This document shows positions 51,901-63,666 of a stretch of DNA of 64,000 nucleotides, piece by piece. The notes under the pieces are model-generated. The model did no database searches. It had not been told where the DNA came from and saw only the letters and a list, made by a program, of their open reading frames with translations. Numbering within the stretch: position 1 is the first letter of the stretch; each line of letters begins with the position of its first letter. Source of the stretch: Paulownia fortunei (Eukaryota > Streptophyta > Magnoliopsida > Lamiales > Paulowniaceae); contig CM033118.1 in the NCBI GenBank assembly GCA_019321725.1, forward strand, positions 12,860,071 to 12,924,070. Reading direction: 5' to 3'. The position numbers and the translations under genes are program-made.

Positions 51901-52148
51901 AAGGGATAAATACAAAAAAATGGTGTTTGACCATTGCCAATGGTCAACTTAGCCGTTGCCAATGGCTAAATCATTTGGCAATGGATTTTTATTTTTTTTT
52001 AATTTTTGGAACCATTGGGTCACCTAGTGATTCAAAGGGTTGGAACCGCTGGGTTTGACCCAATGATTCATTAGTTTAGGGCCCGTGAACCTATAATTGG
52101 CCCGTGAACCCATAGGCCGATTACGTGCCCGAGCCATGGTCAGGTTTA
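48920..52148 (-). mobile_element. hAT transposon with decayed BED-finger transposase
   Basis: Terminal inverted repeats TAGACCTGAGAATGG (left) and TAAACCTGACCATGG (right, minus strand) match at 12 of 15 positions. An 8-bp target duplication with one mismatch flanks it: CTACCAGC at 48912-48919 and CTACTAGC at 52149-52156. The transposase lies on the minus strand in pieces. A BED-type zinc finger (CKYYSQSYKF...GSLRRHVKKKH) is at about 51450-51178, the SDIWSDHW box near 51040, and the C-terminal dimerisation region (ASTVVVEEVFSARGNILSEK) at about 49800-49700. Many stops and shifts make it inactive. It sits inside the outer Ty3-type element. Confidence 0.88.
51178..51450 (-). pseudogene. hAT transposase N-terminal BED zinc-finger fragment
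   Basis: The residues AKCKYYSQSYKF, then GSLRRHVKKKHPVEFG, form a BED-type finger. The second Cys of the first pair is Tyr, which breaks metal binding. LGKFISFKHLSFSFANN follows, as in plant RICESLEEPER-like hAT transposases. The frame ends at 51178; later parts are in other frames. Confidence 0.8.
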
Positions 52149-52440
52149 CTACTAGCGCCCTAAAATGGCCACATCCCATGACAGCCAGGAGAACCCCGGT
52201 TCAAGTGATCATAAGCTCGACCTGGGCAGGTTAAACCATCAAGGGCTCAGGGCGGCGAACTCAGTAGTAGCAAACGGCAGCCCCTCGACACTACCACCCC
52301 AACCTTTATGATGTTATTTTGACCTTTACACCTATGATTGTGTACGATCCTACCATGATTGTTTGTGGTCCCAATAAGGCTCGACATAATGCCCATGTCA
52401 AAAGACACTCAAAGTTGGAGGAAGATGGAGAGAAAAGATA
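52149..52440 (+). other. Outer-element internal remnant between the hAT and LINE insertions
   Basis: This GC-richer segment has no long frame. Phrases such as GPNKARHNAHVK around 52370-52400 resemble the gag-to-protease linker of Tat-like Ty3 elements. That reading is tentative. Confidence 0.35.
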
Positions 52441-52449
52441 ATATATATA

Positions 52450-53985
52450 TATATAATTATTAGTAAATTAAAAAAATTCATAGATTAGAGGATGTATAAT
52501 ATACACTGGTCATACCCAGGCATGTATATAAAAAACAAAAAAGCCAACTATTAAGGTCCTGATGCTAAAACATCAAATTGAATCAAAATATAAGGATACA
52601 ATGCAAAAATAGTCTTGTATACGTGTGTTTTATTCTATGAATGATGGTGTCAAAATGTAGCAATTCGTTCTCAAAAATCTTTCTATTATGAGCATTCCAA
52701 ATGTGGTAAAATGTTCTTGCAAACGCTGATTTCTTAGCTGCATTCTGCTAAGAAGTGTCCCTACTTTCTTTCTTTAACCATTTCAGGGCGTAACTAATGG
52801 TTGACATAGATCTCACAATACTTATCCATCTTCTAATGTGGTTCTAGATTACAAAAGTGAATCTACATCCAATGAAGAGGGGATGTACGGTTTTATTATC
52901 TCTATCACAAAACACACAGGCTCCATCAATCTCCAAGTGCTTGATACGATCTTCAGTAAGAATTCTAGATTTAGCACATAGCCAAAGGATAAATGAGTGT
53001 TTCGGATTAAGGCACGACTTCCAGATTTCCCTTGCCCATACTTTCTTTTGTCATTTTGGTCAGAAGAAATCATATCTATAGGCTGTATTGAAAGTCTTGC
53101 CCATTTGTTTGGTTCCCCACACTATAGTAAGCTGGTTTCTGGCATCAATAAGCCTTCTAATGAGGGGTGAATCCCTTTTTCTTAAAGTGCAGTCCTATAT
53201 GGAGGTCCTATTGAGATATATGTTATTAACCTATTGAGACCACAATGTATCTTTTTTGGCATGTATATTTCCTAAAGTTCTGGACAGAAGAGCTGAATTC
53301 CAAGGTCTAGCATCTTAGAATCCCATCCCCCCTTCATGTTTGGGCATACAAGTTTCCTTCCAAGCAACTAGAGTGTTTCTTGATTCCCAAAGAAACACTC
53401 TACAGAGCCTCGTGATCCTATCAATAACAACAACAGTGATATGTAGAATTGATAGTCAAACGCATTCTACACCTTATAGCACTGCTCGAATGATCTCTGC
53501 CTGCCTGTATACGATGAGAAACAACTTATCCATGCATTTATATATATAGCAATCTTGTCGATAAATGGGCAAAGTGCATGGTCTTCAATTTCTCTGCAGT
53601 AAGTGGGATGCCCAAATATCTAAAAGGCATGGTTCTTCTTGTAAAATTAGTCATCACCTGGATTTGCTCCAAATCTATACCCAAGATTTCTACTGTATAC
53701 AAACTGGATTTTAAATCATTCACTCGTAAGCCTGAAGCAACTCCAAAAGTGTGTAATATATTGTAGTAAAGAGAGATGCAAGTAAAAGAACCCATCTTAA
53801 GGAGGTGCCTTGGAAAGAGAAAATTTGCAGGGAAGCCAAAAATGTTTCTAACTGCCTCTTTAACCATGCAACAAGTAAATTTCAAGGTAGAGATGTTATA
53901 AGTGGACAAGGAATACAATTCTAAGCTATTCATCTTAAGAGATGACATGCTCCAACACTCTATTCTCGACCAACCTTTCCTATGC
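52450..53985 (-). pseudogene. LINE (L1-type) ORF2 C-terminal fragment
   Basis: On the minus strand, 53948-53538 reads through the end of a non-LTR reverse transcriptase (ASGLRVNDLKSSLYTV, then MPFRYLGIPLTAEKL). Further down, about 53050-52880 in another frame gives a zf-RVT domain (WKSCLNPKHSFILWLCAK, then CVFCDRDNKTVHPLF). A short AT-rich tail runs to about 52440. It is 5'-truncated and inside the outer Ty3-type element. The precise ends are uncertain. Confidence 0.75.
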
Positions 53986-54023
53986 GAGACTTGCCTGAGA
54001 GAGGGAAGGGCAATGGGGCCTTA

Positions 54024-54506
54024 TGATGAGTCATGAATCCAAAATAGGCCCCATAGACAAAGTTCAAAGGTTTAATGTAGATCATGGACCAAAGTCCCTC
54101 CAAAGTCCAATAGGCTAGGTCCAAAGGATTAACAAAGAAAATAGACTATAATGCTTATACTAAGCCTATGGAAGCCACAAGGTCCAAACTCACAGACTCA
54201 TAAAACCTAAATGGTTTATGCATCATACTACACAAGATTACATCCTCTATGGGTATAAATACCCCAATTCTTTTCTATTTTAAGATACGTCATTTAATAT
54301 TTAAACATTCACTTTCTCTCATACTTTACATTGACTTGAGCATCGGTGGTATTCCCGAGCTAACCTAGGACCCCTAATCAAACTATTCATGTCATAGGCA
54401 TTACCCACTTAAAAGTTGATCACTTACAAGAAGAGTTAACCTCATACATGAACCCCCCTCAGGAGTTGATCGCGTGTGTGCAGTCGATGCTCGAAAATCT
54501 GAATCA
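54024..54506 (+). repeat. 3' LTR of the outer Ty3-type element
   Basis: It is paired with 33752-34237, and purine tract GAGAGAGGGAAGGG at 53997-54010 precedes it. It shares TATGGGTATAAAT, CACTTTCTCTC, TTGACTTGAGCATCG and the CTCGAAAATCTG end with the left copy. Confidence 0.62.
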
Positions 54507-57474
54507 ACTCCACATCAATAATTATTTTAAAAATTAATATATATGTATAAATAATATAAAGTGTAAAACATATGACATTATGGGTATGTTTAATACATAT
54601 ATGCAATCACCTTTATATAATACATATACTCGTATCTCTTAACATTGTAATAACTAAAAACAATTATTTCATAATGATATTTTGATAAAAGTACATGCGT
54701 GTAAATTTTTAGTTATACAATAACATATAACACACATCATAAGGATTTTTTAGCAATTATATGAAAAATACGAGAATTGTAATGTAAAGTTTCTACACAT
54801 TTCTATAATAGTTTATAAAAATCATAAGCTGTAAGTGGCATTTTTCAAATAAAACTTTGATAAAATTTTAAAATAACTCAAAATATAATTTAGGGCTTGA
54901 TGCGCAAAAAATTGACATTAGATAATTTTACCCTTTTTACTTGATTTACATTGCAAATTCCATTTTTTGTCCCCCAAACCTTTAATCTACATAACAATTA
55001 AAGCGATGGAAGGGAGATTGGATTTTCCAATGTGACCTCAAGTCAAAAATCATTATTATAGGGAATATTAAAATATTAAAATAATTTTAAGTATTTCATA
55101 TGAAAATAAAAATTTATCCTATTCCATACAGAAGGAGACTTATTTATATTGAAGGCAGAAAGGGTGCTATCTTGCCTAATAATGTTTTTTTTTTTTTATC
55201 ATATTAGAATATCAAATCTCATAAAAGATTATTTTTTCTAGAATTATTTATCTACAGAACTCTTCTAATTACTGCCTTAAAGCAGTTATATTCTTATTTA
55301 AGCTCGTTCTATTTCATCTTGATTTAATTTATTTAGTTCGGGCCCAATTAGTATGGCTAATTTACGGTATTTGTTACAAAGCATACTTTATTTAGAAGGG
55401 CAGTTTCATCTAAAAAAATTTGGTCACTGGGACACATCACACTTTTTTTGGGGGGTGGGGGGTGGGGGCGGGGGTTGTTTGAATGTACCAATGACATACT
55501 TTAGAGCTTTTTGCGAACCCCATATTGAAAAAATCCCAAAATCCAGTTGATTGCATATAAATGAAAATTAAAAAATATGAGACATAATCTTGTAATATCA
55601 ATTTTAAAATTTAAAATAAATAAATAATAGCTCTATATTACGGAAAAAGAATGTAATAACTTTAACATTATTACTGTTTTTGATGAGGCTGTTGCTTTAT
55701 TTGTGTTATTTTTATTAATACTGTTACTATAATATTCTTTTCTACTAGTAAGATTATTATTAATAATTAAGAAAAAAATGAATATAATATAAGAAAAGCG
55801 CACTAGCTTTTTGTAATTGTTTTTGGTTAGTTCGATATGTGTGCATTGATTAACCTTATGGGGGACTCATTGGTATTCATTTTCACTTCCCTCTCTTCTA
55901 CATTTCTGCTACTCCCACTATTACACACATCAAAAGAAAAAAAAAATGGTCTATTTTAACTCTATTGAAAGTTTAGATGAAAATTAAGATGTGAAGATTT
56001 TGTATAATTTTATATTATTACCCTCAAAAATTTTGATTTAAAATTAATAATGTTATATTATTACTTTAATTGATAAGATAGTTTTAAAAACAAATTATTT
56101 TAAAAAAAATGAAGGTTCTTATTTTCTGTCTCGTATTTCTCTCTTACCCCCTGATTCGTGATCCAAATATTTAGACTATAAATTTTCATTATCTTACAAG
56201 TTCCTAGATTTTTTCATCAAATATTAAAAATCGTGTCATATTAGTATTGGAAACAACCTAACAACATAAATTATCGTTGTTTAATGTGAAACACCGTGTG
56301 TAAATAAATGTTTACCATCACTCTAATACACACTTCAAATCTTTGGTAATTTGAGCAGAAAGCAAAGAGGAGGCAACCACGTTTATTTATCAAGGAATCA
56401 ATTTAATAGAAACCAATTTTGGAGTTTGGTAAGTCTAACTGAATTTGAATAAAGGAAACTGCTACCTCAAAATTGAACTCATCTCCAAACTAGTACTGTG
56501 ATTACTTTCCGTGGTAATCTGACTTAATATTTTACAAGATATTCTTTTCCATAATAAAATATACATATTGTATGTAGTCATATATTTAATATTTGAATAT
56601 ATGAATATTTGTAGGTGGGCATGTATATGTATTTATATAAAGATATGTGTACAAATCGTTGTACTAAGTTAGAATATATTATTATCAACAAGTATGCATG
56701 CATACATCACAAACATAAATATATAAATACATATTTTTCATATAAATATAATGTAATTTTTTTTGTATATGTGGATATATATGGACATATTATTCTAGTA
56801 TTTATTCGTATACAATTATTCAAATACTTTCTCTATATTCTAAATCCAATAAATTATATTCAGTGTGTTATAAACAATTAAGTACTTAATTAAAATAATA
56901 AATGCATATGAATAATTCTTTATTTAATAATAAAATAATGTTCTGACAAGTTAATATTTTTAATTAGTTAATATATTATTAACATACTGACATTTTTTAA
57001 TATTAATATTTCAAATAATATGTTAATACTATTATTAGTCATAATAAATGTTTTAACAACTAATTATATTTAAATTTATTGAAATACTATAGGTGATTAA
57101 GTTGTTATATAACAACAAATAAATTTACTGTAAAGTGATTTTGACATAAAACCCATAATCATCATCTCTAACTATTAGTATAACAACAAATTAATTAGAT
57201 TACTAAATAATTTTCAAGGTAAAACAGTTAGTAATGTGTGAAAAATGTCAATATAAATCATAACACTTATAATCAGTAAATTATTATTAGTTATTCAAAA
57301 TAAGAAAATAATCAATTTATAGTTCAGTTTATTATATTTGAAGGCATACTAACTTTTATATATGTATAGAGACAGAGAGCGAGAGACTAATGGCCTTTTA
57401 GTTAAGCAGCTTAACTATAATATATTTTTACTCTTTTTTATATACGAAACCAACCATCAAATAAGAATGCTGAA
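54507..57474. other. Gene-free AT-rich spacer with a four-run G tract
   Basis: No coding sequence is supported. A G-rich tract at 55450-55474 has four runs of 5-6 guanines with one-base loops. Around 56580-56830 the text is TA/TATG-type low-complexity sequence. The last part should include the 3' flank of the asparaginase paralogue. Confidence 0.55.
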
Positions 57475-57598
57475 TTACCAGTGCAAACCGAAGAAAATCT
57501 TTTTCAGCCAACATTCAAGTATCAGAACCTCAAACAGCTGATATATCTCAGAATTTGCACAACAATAACAATTCAGAATTTCTGCGGAGAAACAACAT

Positions 57599-58081
57599 TT
57601 AATCACATGGCTCATTCGGCCAGATTCCAACTTCATTATAACCATCTTCAGTAGCACATGCTCTGAACATGCCGACTGTATTAAATGCCATTGTAACTTC
57701 TCCTGTGGCAGACACGGCAACCAAACCTGCAGTGCGCCTTGGTGCACACTCCTCTATAACGTAGGTCGCTGCTTCTTTGAGAGACAGCCCTTTATACTCC
57801 ATAAGAGCAGCCACATCCCTTGCAACCGTAGCACGAATTATAGCTTCTCCTTTGCCAGTAGCAGAGACAGCACAAAAACTATTGGCATACGTTCCTGCTC
57901 CAATGATGGGCGTATCACCAATTCTCCCCACCATCTTGTTGACTAATCCACCAGTAGATGTAGCAGCAGCTAAATTTCCGTAGCCATCAACAGCCACACA
58001 TCCAACTGTTCCAATTTGACTATCACCAATAGGAAGTGATGCTTCCTCTTCAACTTTTTGAATTGGTTGGGTATAATCAAT
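57599..58081 (-). pseudogene. Second asparaginase copy: last exon only (partial gene)
   Basis: After a TTTTTTCTAG acceptor the frame opens at 58081 with [17 protein letters not shown] and continues for 160 residues to the stop at 57599. It parallels exon 4 of the asparaginase at 29443. The nucleophile Thr in IGTVGCV and the substrate-binding pair in [11 protein letters not shown] are both kept, unlike Asp214Gly in the other copy. A few positions deviate (TMAFNTVG instead of TMPFNTTG). No exon 1-3 counterpart appears between 58082 and the right edge, where a Copia element lies. Either those exons lie beyond the window (the Copia element being inside intron 3) or the copy is a fragment. Similarity to the first copy extends a little past the stop codon. 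Confidence 0.85.
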
Positions 58082-58814
58082 CTAGAAAAAAACGACAGAT
58101 ATTAGATACTATCTCAGCCAGTTTAGCATCAATGTGTTGCTTTGATTGGGCTTTGGAAGCATGAAATATCCTAAATGTTTGCTTACATTGTTCATTAGCA
58201 AGGACGATTCATGAGCAGACATTTGGATAGCAGACACCATTAGTTCTTTGATATACTATGTTATGCATCAGAAAATTCTGATCTTTGCTGAATCTATTGA
58301 AGTACTGGTGCAAACAAGAAATAGCTCAACAGGAATATTTTCAGGAAAGTGCAGGCTCCTCGGTGCATAAAGTCTAATCTGCTGTTAAACAAGTCCTTGC
58401 ATAGTTGGTAGTAAATGATTCTACATATGCTGTAACAATATTATAGTTGTTCAAAATATTTAAACATTCTACTTGGTTCAGGATTGACTACAAAGTAGAT
58501 TTAGTTGGCATCATACAAAGGAATTCTTGGATGTGAACAATAACATGCATATTTTTGTCACATCCCATCATGCACTCCTATAGTTCGTATGTGTGCTTTC
58601 AAATTACAGTAGAAATAGGAAATCTTGAAGTGTCTGCTAGTATCATATTGCATGTAGATCTCAGCTTTCAGACAAGTTTCTGGGCGTTTATGAGTTTCTT
58701 TTGATGTGTCATACACGCAACAAACTACAAGAAATGCTCTTAGTTCTTGTTCTCGTCTCTATGTTATTGTATTTGTCTATAGGTTAAACATCCACTCAAA
58801 CCCAAAATTTACCT
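58082..58814. other. Stretch between the asparaginase exon and the Copia LTR
   Basis: No coding homology is seen. If the paralogue is a gene rather than a fragment, this would be the 3' part of its third intron. It is unique-looking sequence without repeats I could define. Confidence 0.45.
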
Positions 58815-58819
58815 TGACT

Positions 58820-59386
58820 TGTTAGGAAATAGAGCCAAAATAAATGATACGAACGCAATGAAACCAAGAAATTCTTTTCTTACCTGTTGGTTTAAAAATG
58901 GAACTAAACAAAAAATTGCAAAGAATAATGCAAGTGAGTAAAAATTTGACACAATAATTTTTACATAAAAAACTCAAATCGGAAAAACTATGGGACTGTA
59001 GTCCAAACAAAACTTCCACTATGTATATAGTAGATTTACAAAATTCTCCCTAAATTAGGAGATATACAAATAATTCTCAAGAGAATATCTTTTGGATTAT
59101 AAATATATTAACTTGGAATACCAAAGAAAAATATGAATATTATTTTAAGAGAGAATGAAAATTTCCTAAAATGTTTCTCTCTTTTCTTCCCTCAAAACAT
59201 ACTCCTATCTTTTCTCAAATGTAGAGAATTATCTCTACTCTCTTCCTATCCCGTTTTCTTTTTTTTTTCTTTTGTGTTGTATTTGCTCTGCCCGATGCCT
59301 ATTTATAGGCAATGTTGCTGCTTTCAATATTTGGTAGCATTTTTCTTTGGTTTGATAGCCACCCTATGTGGGTGGATTTACCAACA
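58820..59386 (-). repeat. 3' LTR of the Tnt1-like element
   Basis: On the minus strand it starts TGTTGGTAAATCCACCCACA and ends TTTCCTAACA, 567 bases. A purine tract (GGTGGAAGGGGAGAAT) lies directly before it. Its sequence is the reverse complement of 63058-63664. Confidence 0.85.
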
Positions 59387-59728
59387 ATTCTCCCCTTCCA
59401 CCTCATATACGGTGCCCAACCAAACCTACTCTACTTCTACAGGTTTCAAACTTATCCCTTGATAAAGACTTTATCAACATACTTGCACAATTTTCATCAA
59501 TGTGCACTTTATTAAGTTCCATCAATTTTTCATTCAGCACATTTCGAATCCAATGGTATCTCACATCAATGTGTTTTGATTTTGAGTGAAAAGTGGAATT
59601 TTTATTTAAGTGAATCATGCTCTGATCGTCACATTAGAGCATGTACTTTTTTTGCTTCAAGTCTAATTTATGAAGAAACTTCTTCAACCATAACATTTCC
59701 TTGCAAGCTTCAGTTACGACAATATACT

Positions 59729-60532
59729 CTACCTCCGTTGTGGATAATGCCACGCAATTTTTAATTTTCGATTGCCAAGAGATAGCTCCCCTGCAAATCT
59801 CATCAGGTATCCAAATGTGGATTTTCTGGAATCAACATCACCAGCCATGTCTGCATCTTTAAATCCATCTAATACAGTTTGGTCATCACCAAACTTTAAA
59901 CAAACTTTGAAAGTACCTTTCAAATACTGGAATATCCATTTCATTACAGACCAGTGATCTTTTCGATATATTTTTCTTGAGATAGCCACAACTTTCTATT
60001 TGTCCTATCTCTCGAGATTTTCATCCAAGAATTTGCTTGGCTGGTCCTATCAATCTTGCTGGTATTATGACCTACAATCAACATGTCATCAATGCACATG
60101 AACAATATGATAAAGTCATCATCAAAGAGTTTTTTAAAGAATATACAGTAATCAGAGTTGGTTCCCTTGTACCTTTGATCAAACTTGAAGGAGTCAAATT
60201 TCTTATACCATTGTCTCAGGGCTTGCTTCAAATCATACAAGCTCTTTTTTAAGCTGCACACCAAGTTTGATTTTGAATCCCTCCTATTGCTCCATGTAAA
60301 TTTATTCATTCAAATCTCCATTAAGAAACACAGTCTTTATATCAAGTTGTTCAATCTCTAGGTCCAAGCTGGAAGCAATTTCGAGAACAACTCTAATTGA
60401 AGATATCTTCATCACAGGTGAGAAAATTTCATCAAAATCAACACCGTTTTTCTGACTGAATCCCTTTACAACCAGTCTCACTTTATACCTTGATTTTGCG
60501 CCATGCTCGTCAATTTTAGCCTGTAAACTCAT
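59729..60532 (-). pseudogene. Tnt1-like reverse transcriptase and RNase H fragments
   Basis: From 60532 down: KSRYKVRLVVKGFSQK, DFDEIFSPVMKISSIRV and LDIKTVFLNGDLNE. Then, in another frame, VCSLKKSLYDLKQALRQWYK and the catalytic box CIDDMLIVG (YVDD in active elements). RNase H follows at 59989-59729 with DADMAGDVDSRKSTFGYL. Frameshifts separate the parts. Confidence 0.82.
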
Positions 60533-60729
60533 TTGTTTTTCAGTGTTCTCTTGCCTTTTGGCAGCTTTACAAGCTCATAGGTGTAATTTTTTTGTACGAA
60601 TTTCATCTCTTCTTTTATGGCCTCCAACTTCTTCTCTTTCTGATCACGTGATATGACCTCTGTGAAATTCTCTGGTTCTCCCCATTAGTGAGCATATACA
60701 TACTCATATGGACTATATCTAATAGAAGG

Positions 60730-61954
60730 TTAGCTTTGTCTGGTGGACCTTCTGACTTCTACCTCTAGTGGTGAAACTAGAGAAACAGATGGTATGAGAT
60801 CCCGTACATCTCCTCCGTGATTTTGTGTCATAGATGAAAAAACTAGATTTAAGTCATCAGGAATATTTGAGTTGGACTCAGATTTCTGTTTGACATCATT
60901 AATTTTCTGATCCTCAAAGAACACGACATCCTTGCTTCTGATGACTTTTCTATTAGTTGGGCCCCACAATCTGTAGCTAAACTCTTCATGACCATAACAC
61001 ATGAAGATATATGGTTTGGTCTTGTCGTCAAGTTTAGATTTTTCATCTTTTGGAATATGCACAAATGCCCTGCAGCCAAACACTCTAAGTGTTTGTATGA
61101 AACATATTTCTCTGTCAAAACTCTATTTGAAATGTCACCATCCATAGAAGTTGATGGAGAAAAGTTGATTAGATCAACTGCAGTCCTTATTGGTTCGCTC
61201 CAAAAAGGATTTAGACAATTTGGAATGTGATAGCATACACTTGATTATTTCACAAATTGTCCTGTTCATCCTCTCTGCCATACTATTATTATGTTGACGA
61301 GTCTTTGAGACGCTTTTCTCAAACCTGATACCATGATCCCTGCAATATTGCTCAAATGGACCTTGGTATTCACCACCATAGTTTGCACGAGTGCACTTCA
61401 GCTTCATTTCTGTTTCTCTTTCAACCTTTGCTTGAAAATGTTTAAATAACCCTAGAGTTTGATCTTTAGACTTCAAAGCAAAACACCAGACTTTTTTAGA
61501 AAAATCATCAAAAAATGTAACAAAGTTCAAAGCACCACCAAGAGTTCTATCTTTCATGTAACACAAATCAGTATGCACTAAATCTAAAGGATGAGATTTT
61601 CTATATGGAGAAAAACTCTTAAATGCAATTCTGTGTTGTTTTCCAGCCAAACTATCAACACAAGTTTGTAGGGGCATATTTGTTACCTTAGGAAGGAGTT
61701 TCTTCTTAGCCAAAAGTTCCAAGCCTTTTATGCCACAGCTCAATGGAAGAATTTTTTACAATTGCATTGACCTCTCCATTGCATAGTCTAGCCTGCATCA
61801 GGTAGAGTGAATTTTGTATTTTTATCTGTAGCAACAATGAGAGATCCTTTGCTGAGCTTCCTATTTCCTTCACCAAAGTAATTAGCATAGCCATTACCGT
61901 CAAACTTGCCAGCGAAAATAATGTTAAGCCAAATGTCAGGAATATGTCTGACAT
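60730..61954 (-). pseudogene. Tnt1-like integrase fragments
   Basis: It includes LWHKRLGTFG (GAG-pre-integrase), LDLVHTDLCYMKDRTLGG with the first catalytic Asp, NSMAERMNRTI with the catalytic Glu, and the downstream FGCRAFVHIPKDEKSKLD part. The second catalytic Asp region, normally SDNGGEY, reads ANYGGEY, so that Asp is lost. Confidence 0.82.
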
Positions 61955-62838
61955 TTTTTAGCAGAAGTCTACAAACTGTATCAGTATCTAAGATGATGCT
62001 CCCCATGCCAACGACTTCCATCACACCATGATTGGCCATTCTGACTTTATCAAAGCTGCCACTGGTGTATGATGTGAACAAATTACAATGTTGAGTGATA
62101 TGATATGAAATTGCTGAATCAATAATCCAGTCTGCATGTTGGCATGATGAACTGATACAAGCATCATCACAAATGATGACAACATATCCATCATTTGTAA
62201 CGACTGTAGGTAGTGTCTTTGTCATCTTTTTTGTTCTCATTATTTTCATTCCGTTGATCTCTTTTTTTCTTTCTGCAATCTCTCTCATAGTAGTTTGAAC
62301 GACCACAATAATAGCATTTGAAATCTTTCTTGGACTTGGACTCCCCCTACATTTGTCTCTCAAATTTAGAGCACCTCTGTTCTTGCTCCTTCCTCGTTTA
62401 TCAGGATTTTATGCAACTAAAGCTTTTAACTTAGAAGAATGTTCTTGCTCCTTCTTCTGGATTCTTCATTAAGAAGATAATCATTGACCATTTGCAAGGT
62501 CATGCTCCATTTAGAGTTGAATTACTAGCTGACACTACAAGTTTATCCCAACTATTAGGCAACGAGCTAAGTAGCAAAAAAGCAACCACTTCATCATCAA
62601 GCGGTATTTTCATAGGGATTGACTGATTTATTAGACCTTGGTACGTATTTAGTTCCTCCGTCATGTTTGCACCTTCCTGGTACCTAAGTCGAATAATTTT
62701 TCTAATAATAGAAGCTTTGTTCAATGCATTTTTCCTCTCAAACATAGCCTCCATTTTCTTCCACAGAATGTCAATCTTTTTCTTATTTGCAAAATGATGA
62801 AAGATACGATACTCAAAAAAGCGTCGAATATACCCCAC
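61788..62838 (-). pseudogene. Tnt1-like gag, zinc knuckle and protease fragments
   Basis: Gag (62838-62500) shows MEAMFERKNALNKASIIRK and LLLSSLPNSWDKLVVSAS. The knuckle, read near 62320-62270, is CYYCGRSNYYERDC with Tyr in place of His. The protease (62363-61788) has WIIDSAISYHIT where active elements have a D-S/T-G-A motif, so the catalytic loop is damaged. Confidence 0.82.
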
Positions 62839-63057
62839 TATCTTTTTGTGGAGAATATTCTATTCATCATCACTCATATCTTTAGGTTTGACAGCATCAC
62901 CATACAAGGGCAAATAAAATCCTTACAATAGAGAAGATCCAACATACTTGATTTCCAAATGGAGTAGCTCGATCTATTTAATTTCAACATTCTGCCAAAA
63001 GGCGTCGATTCTTCTATTTTTAATCTACAACCCTAACCACATAGCTTTAATACCAAT

Positions 63058-63666
63058 TGTTGGTAAGTCCACCCACATAGGGTGGCTACCAAACTAAAGA
63101 AAAATACTACCACCAAAGAAAAATTGCTATCAAACTAAAGAAAAATGCTGCCAAATATTGAAAATTAGCAGTAACATTGCCTATAAATAGGCATCGGGCA
63201 AAGCAAATACAATACACAAGAAAAATAGAGAAAACAAGAGAGGAAGAGAGTAGAGAGAATTATCTATATTTGATAAAAATAGGAGTGTTTTTTAGGGACG
63301 AAAAGGGAGAAAAATTATAAAAAAAATTCATTCTCTCTTAAAATAGTGTTCATATTTTTCATTGGTATTCCAAGTTGAAAAATTTGAGATATTTGTGATC
63401 CAAGATATTCTCTTGAGGATTATTTGTATATCCCTTAATTCAGAAAAAATCTTGTAAGTCTACTATATACATAGTGGAAGTTTTGTTTGGACTACGGTCC
63501 TGTGGTTTTTTTCGATTTGGATTTTCTACGTAAAAATCATTGTGTCAAATTTTTACTCTCTTGCACTATTCTTTGGAATTCTTGGTTTGGTCACATTTTT
63601 GGTCCAACAGGTGAAAAAAAAATTTTAGTTCCACTGCATTCGTGTCATTTATTTTGGCTCTTTCGC
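63058..63666 (+). repeat. Tnt1-type LTR in plus orientation (inverted relative to 58820-59386)
   Basis: It starts TGTTGGTAAGTCCACCCACA at 63058 and runs through CTATAAATAGGCATCGGGC (promoter region) to GGCTCTTTCGCA. It is the mirror orientation of the LTR at 58820-59386. Its 3' end lacks the CCTAACA terminus and runs straight into a primer-binding-like sequence at 63670. Confidence 0.82.

Larger units (their letters stand above)
33752..54506 (+). mobile_element. Old Ty3-type LTR retroelement, disrupted by three nested insertions
   Basis: Two related terminal segments of about 485 bases (33752-34237 and 54024-54506) share a start around TCATGA..CCCAAAA, the block AAAGTCCCTCC, TATGGGTATAAAT, CACTTTCTCTC, TTGACTTGAGCATC and the end CTCGAAAATCTG. 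A primer-binding-like sequence follows the left copy and a purine tract precedes the right copy, so the element reads on the plus strand. After removal of the Athila-like, hAT and LINE insertions, only about 2.9 kb of internal sequence is left. It contains two minisatellites and gag-like scraps but no reverse transcriptase or integrase. It was probably non-autonomous or heavily deleted. No clear target duplication was found. Confidence 0.65.
58820..63057 (-). mobile_element. Tnt1-like Ty1/Copia LTR retrotransposon, decayed, minus strand
   Basis: The element reads from right to left: primer-binding site near 63055-63044, gag, protease, integrase, reverse transcriptase, RNase H, polypurine tract (59402-59387) and 3' LTR (59386-58820). 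The gene order with integrase before reverse transcriptase marks Copia, and residues such as RYKVRLVVKGFSQK match the Tnt1 group. Frames are broken throughout. The element's 5' end abuts an LTR in the wrong orientation (see 63058-63666). Five bases TGACT precede the LTR end at 58820; no matching right duplication was found. Confidence 0.85.
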
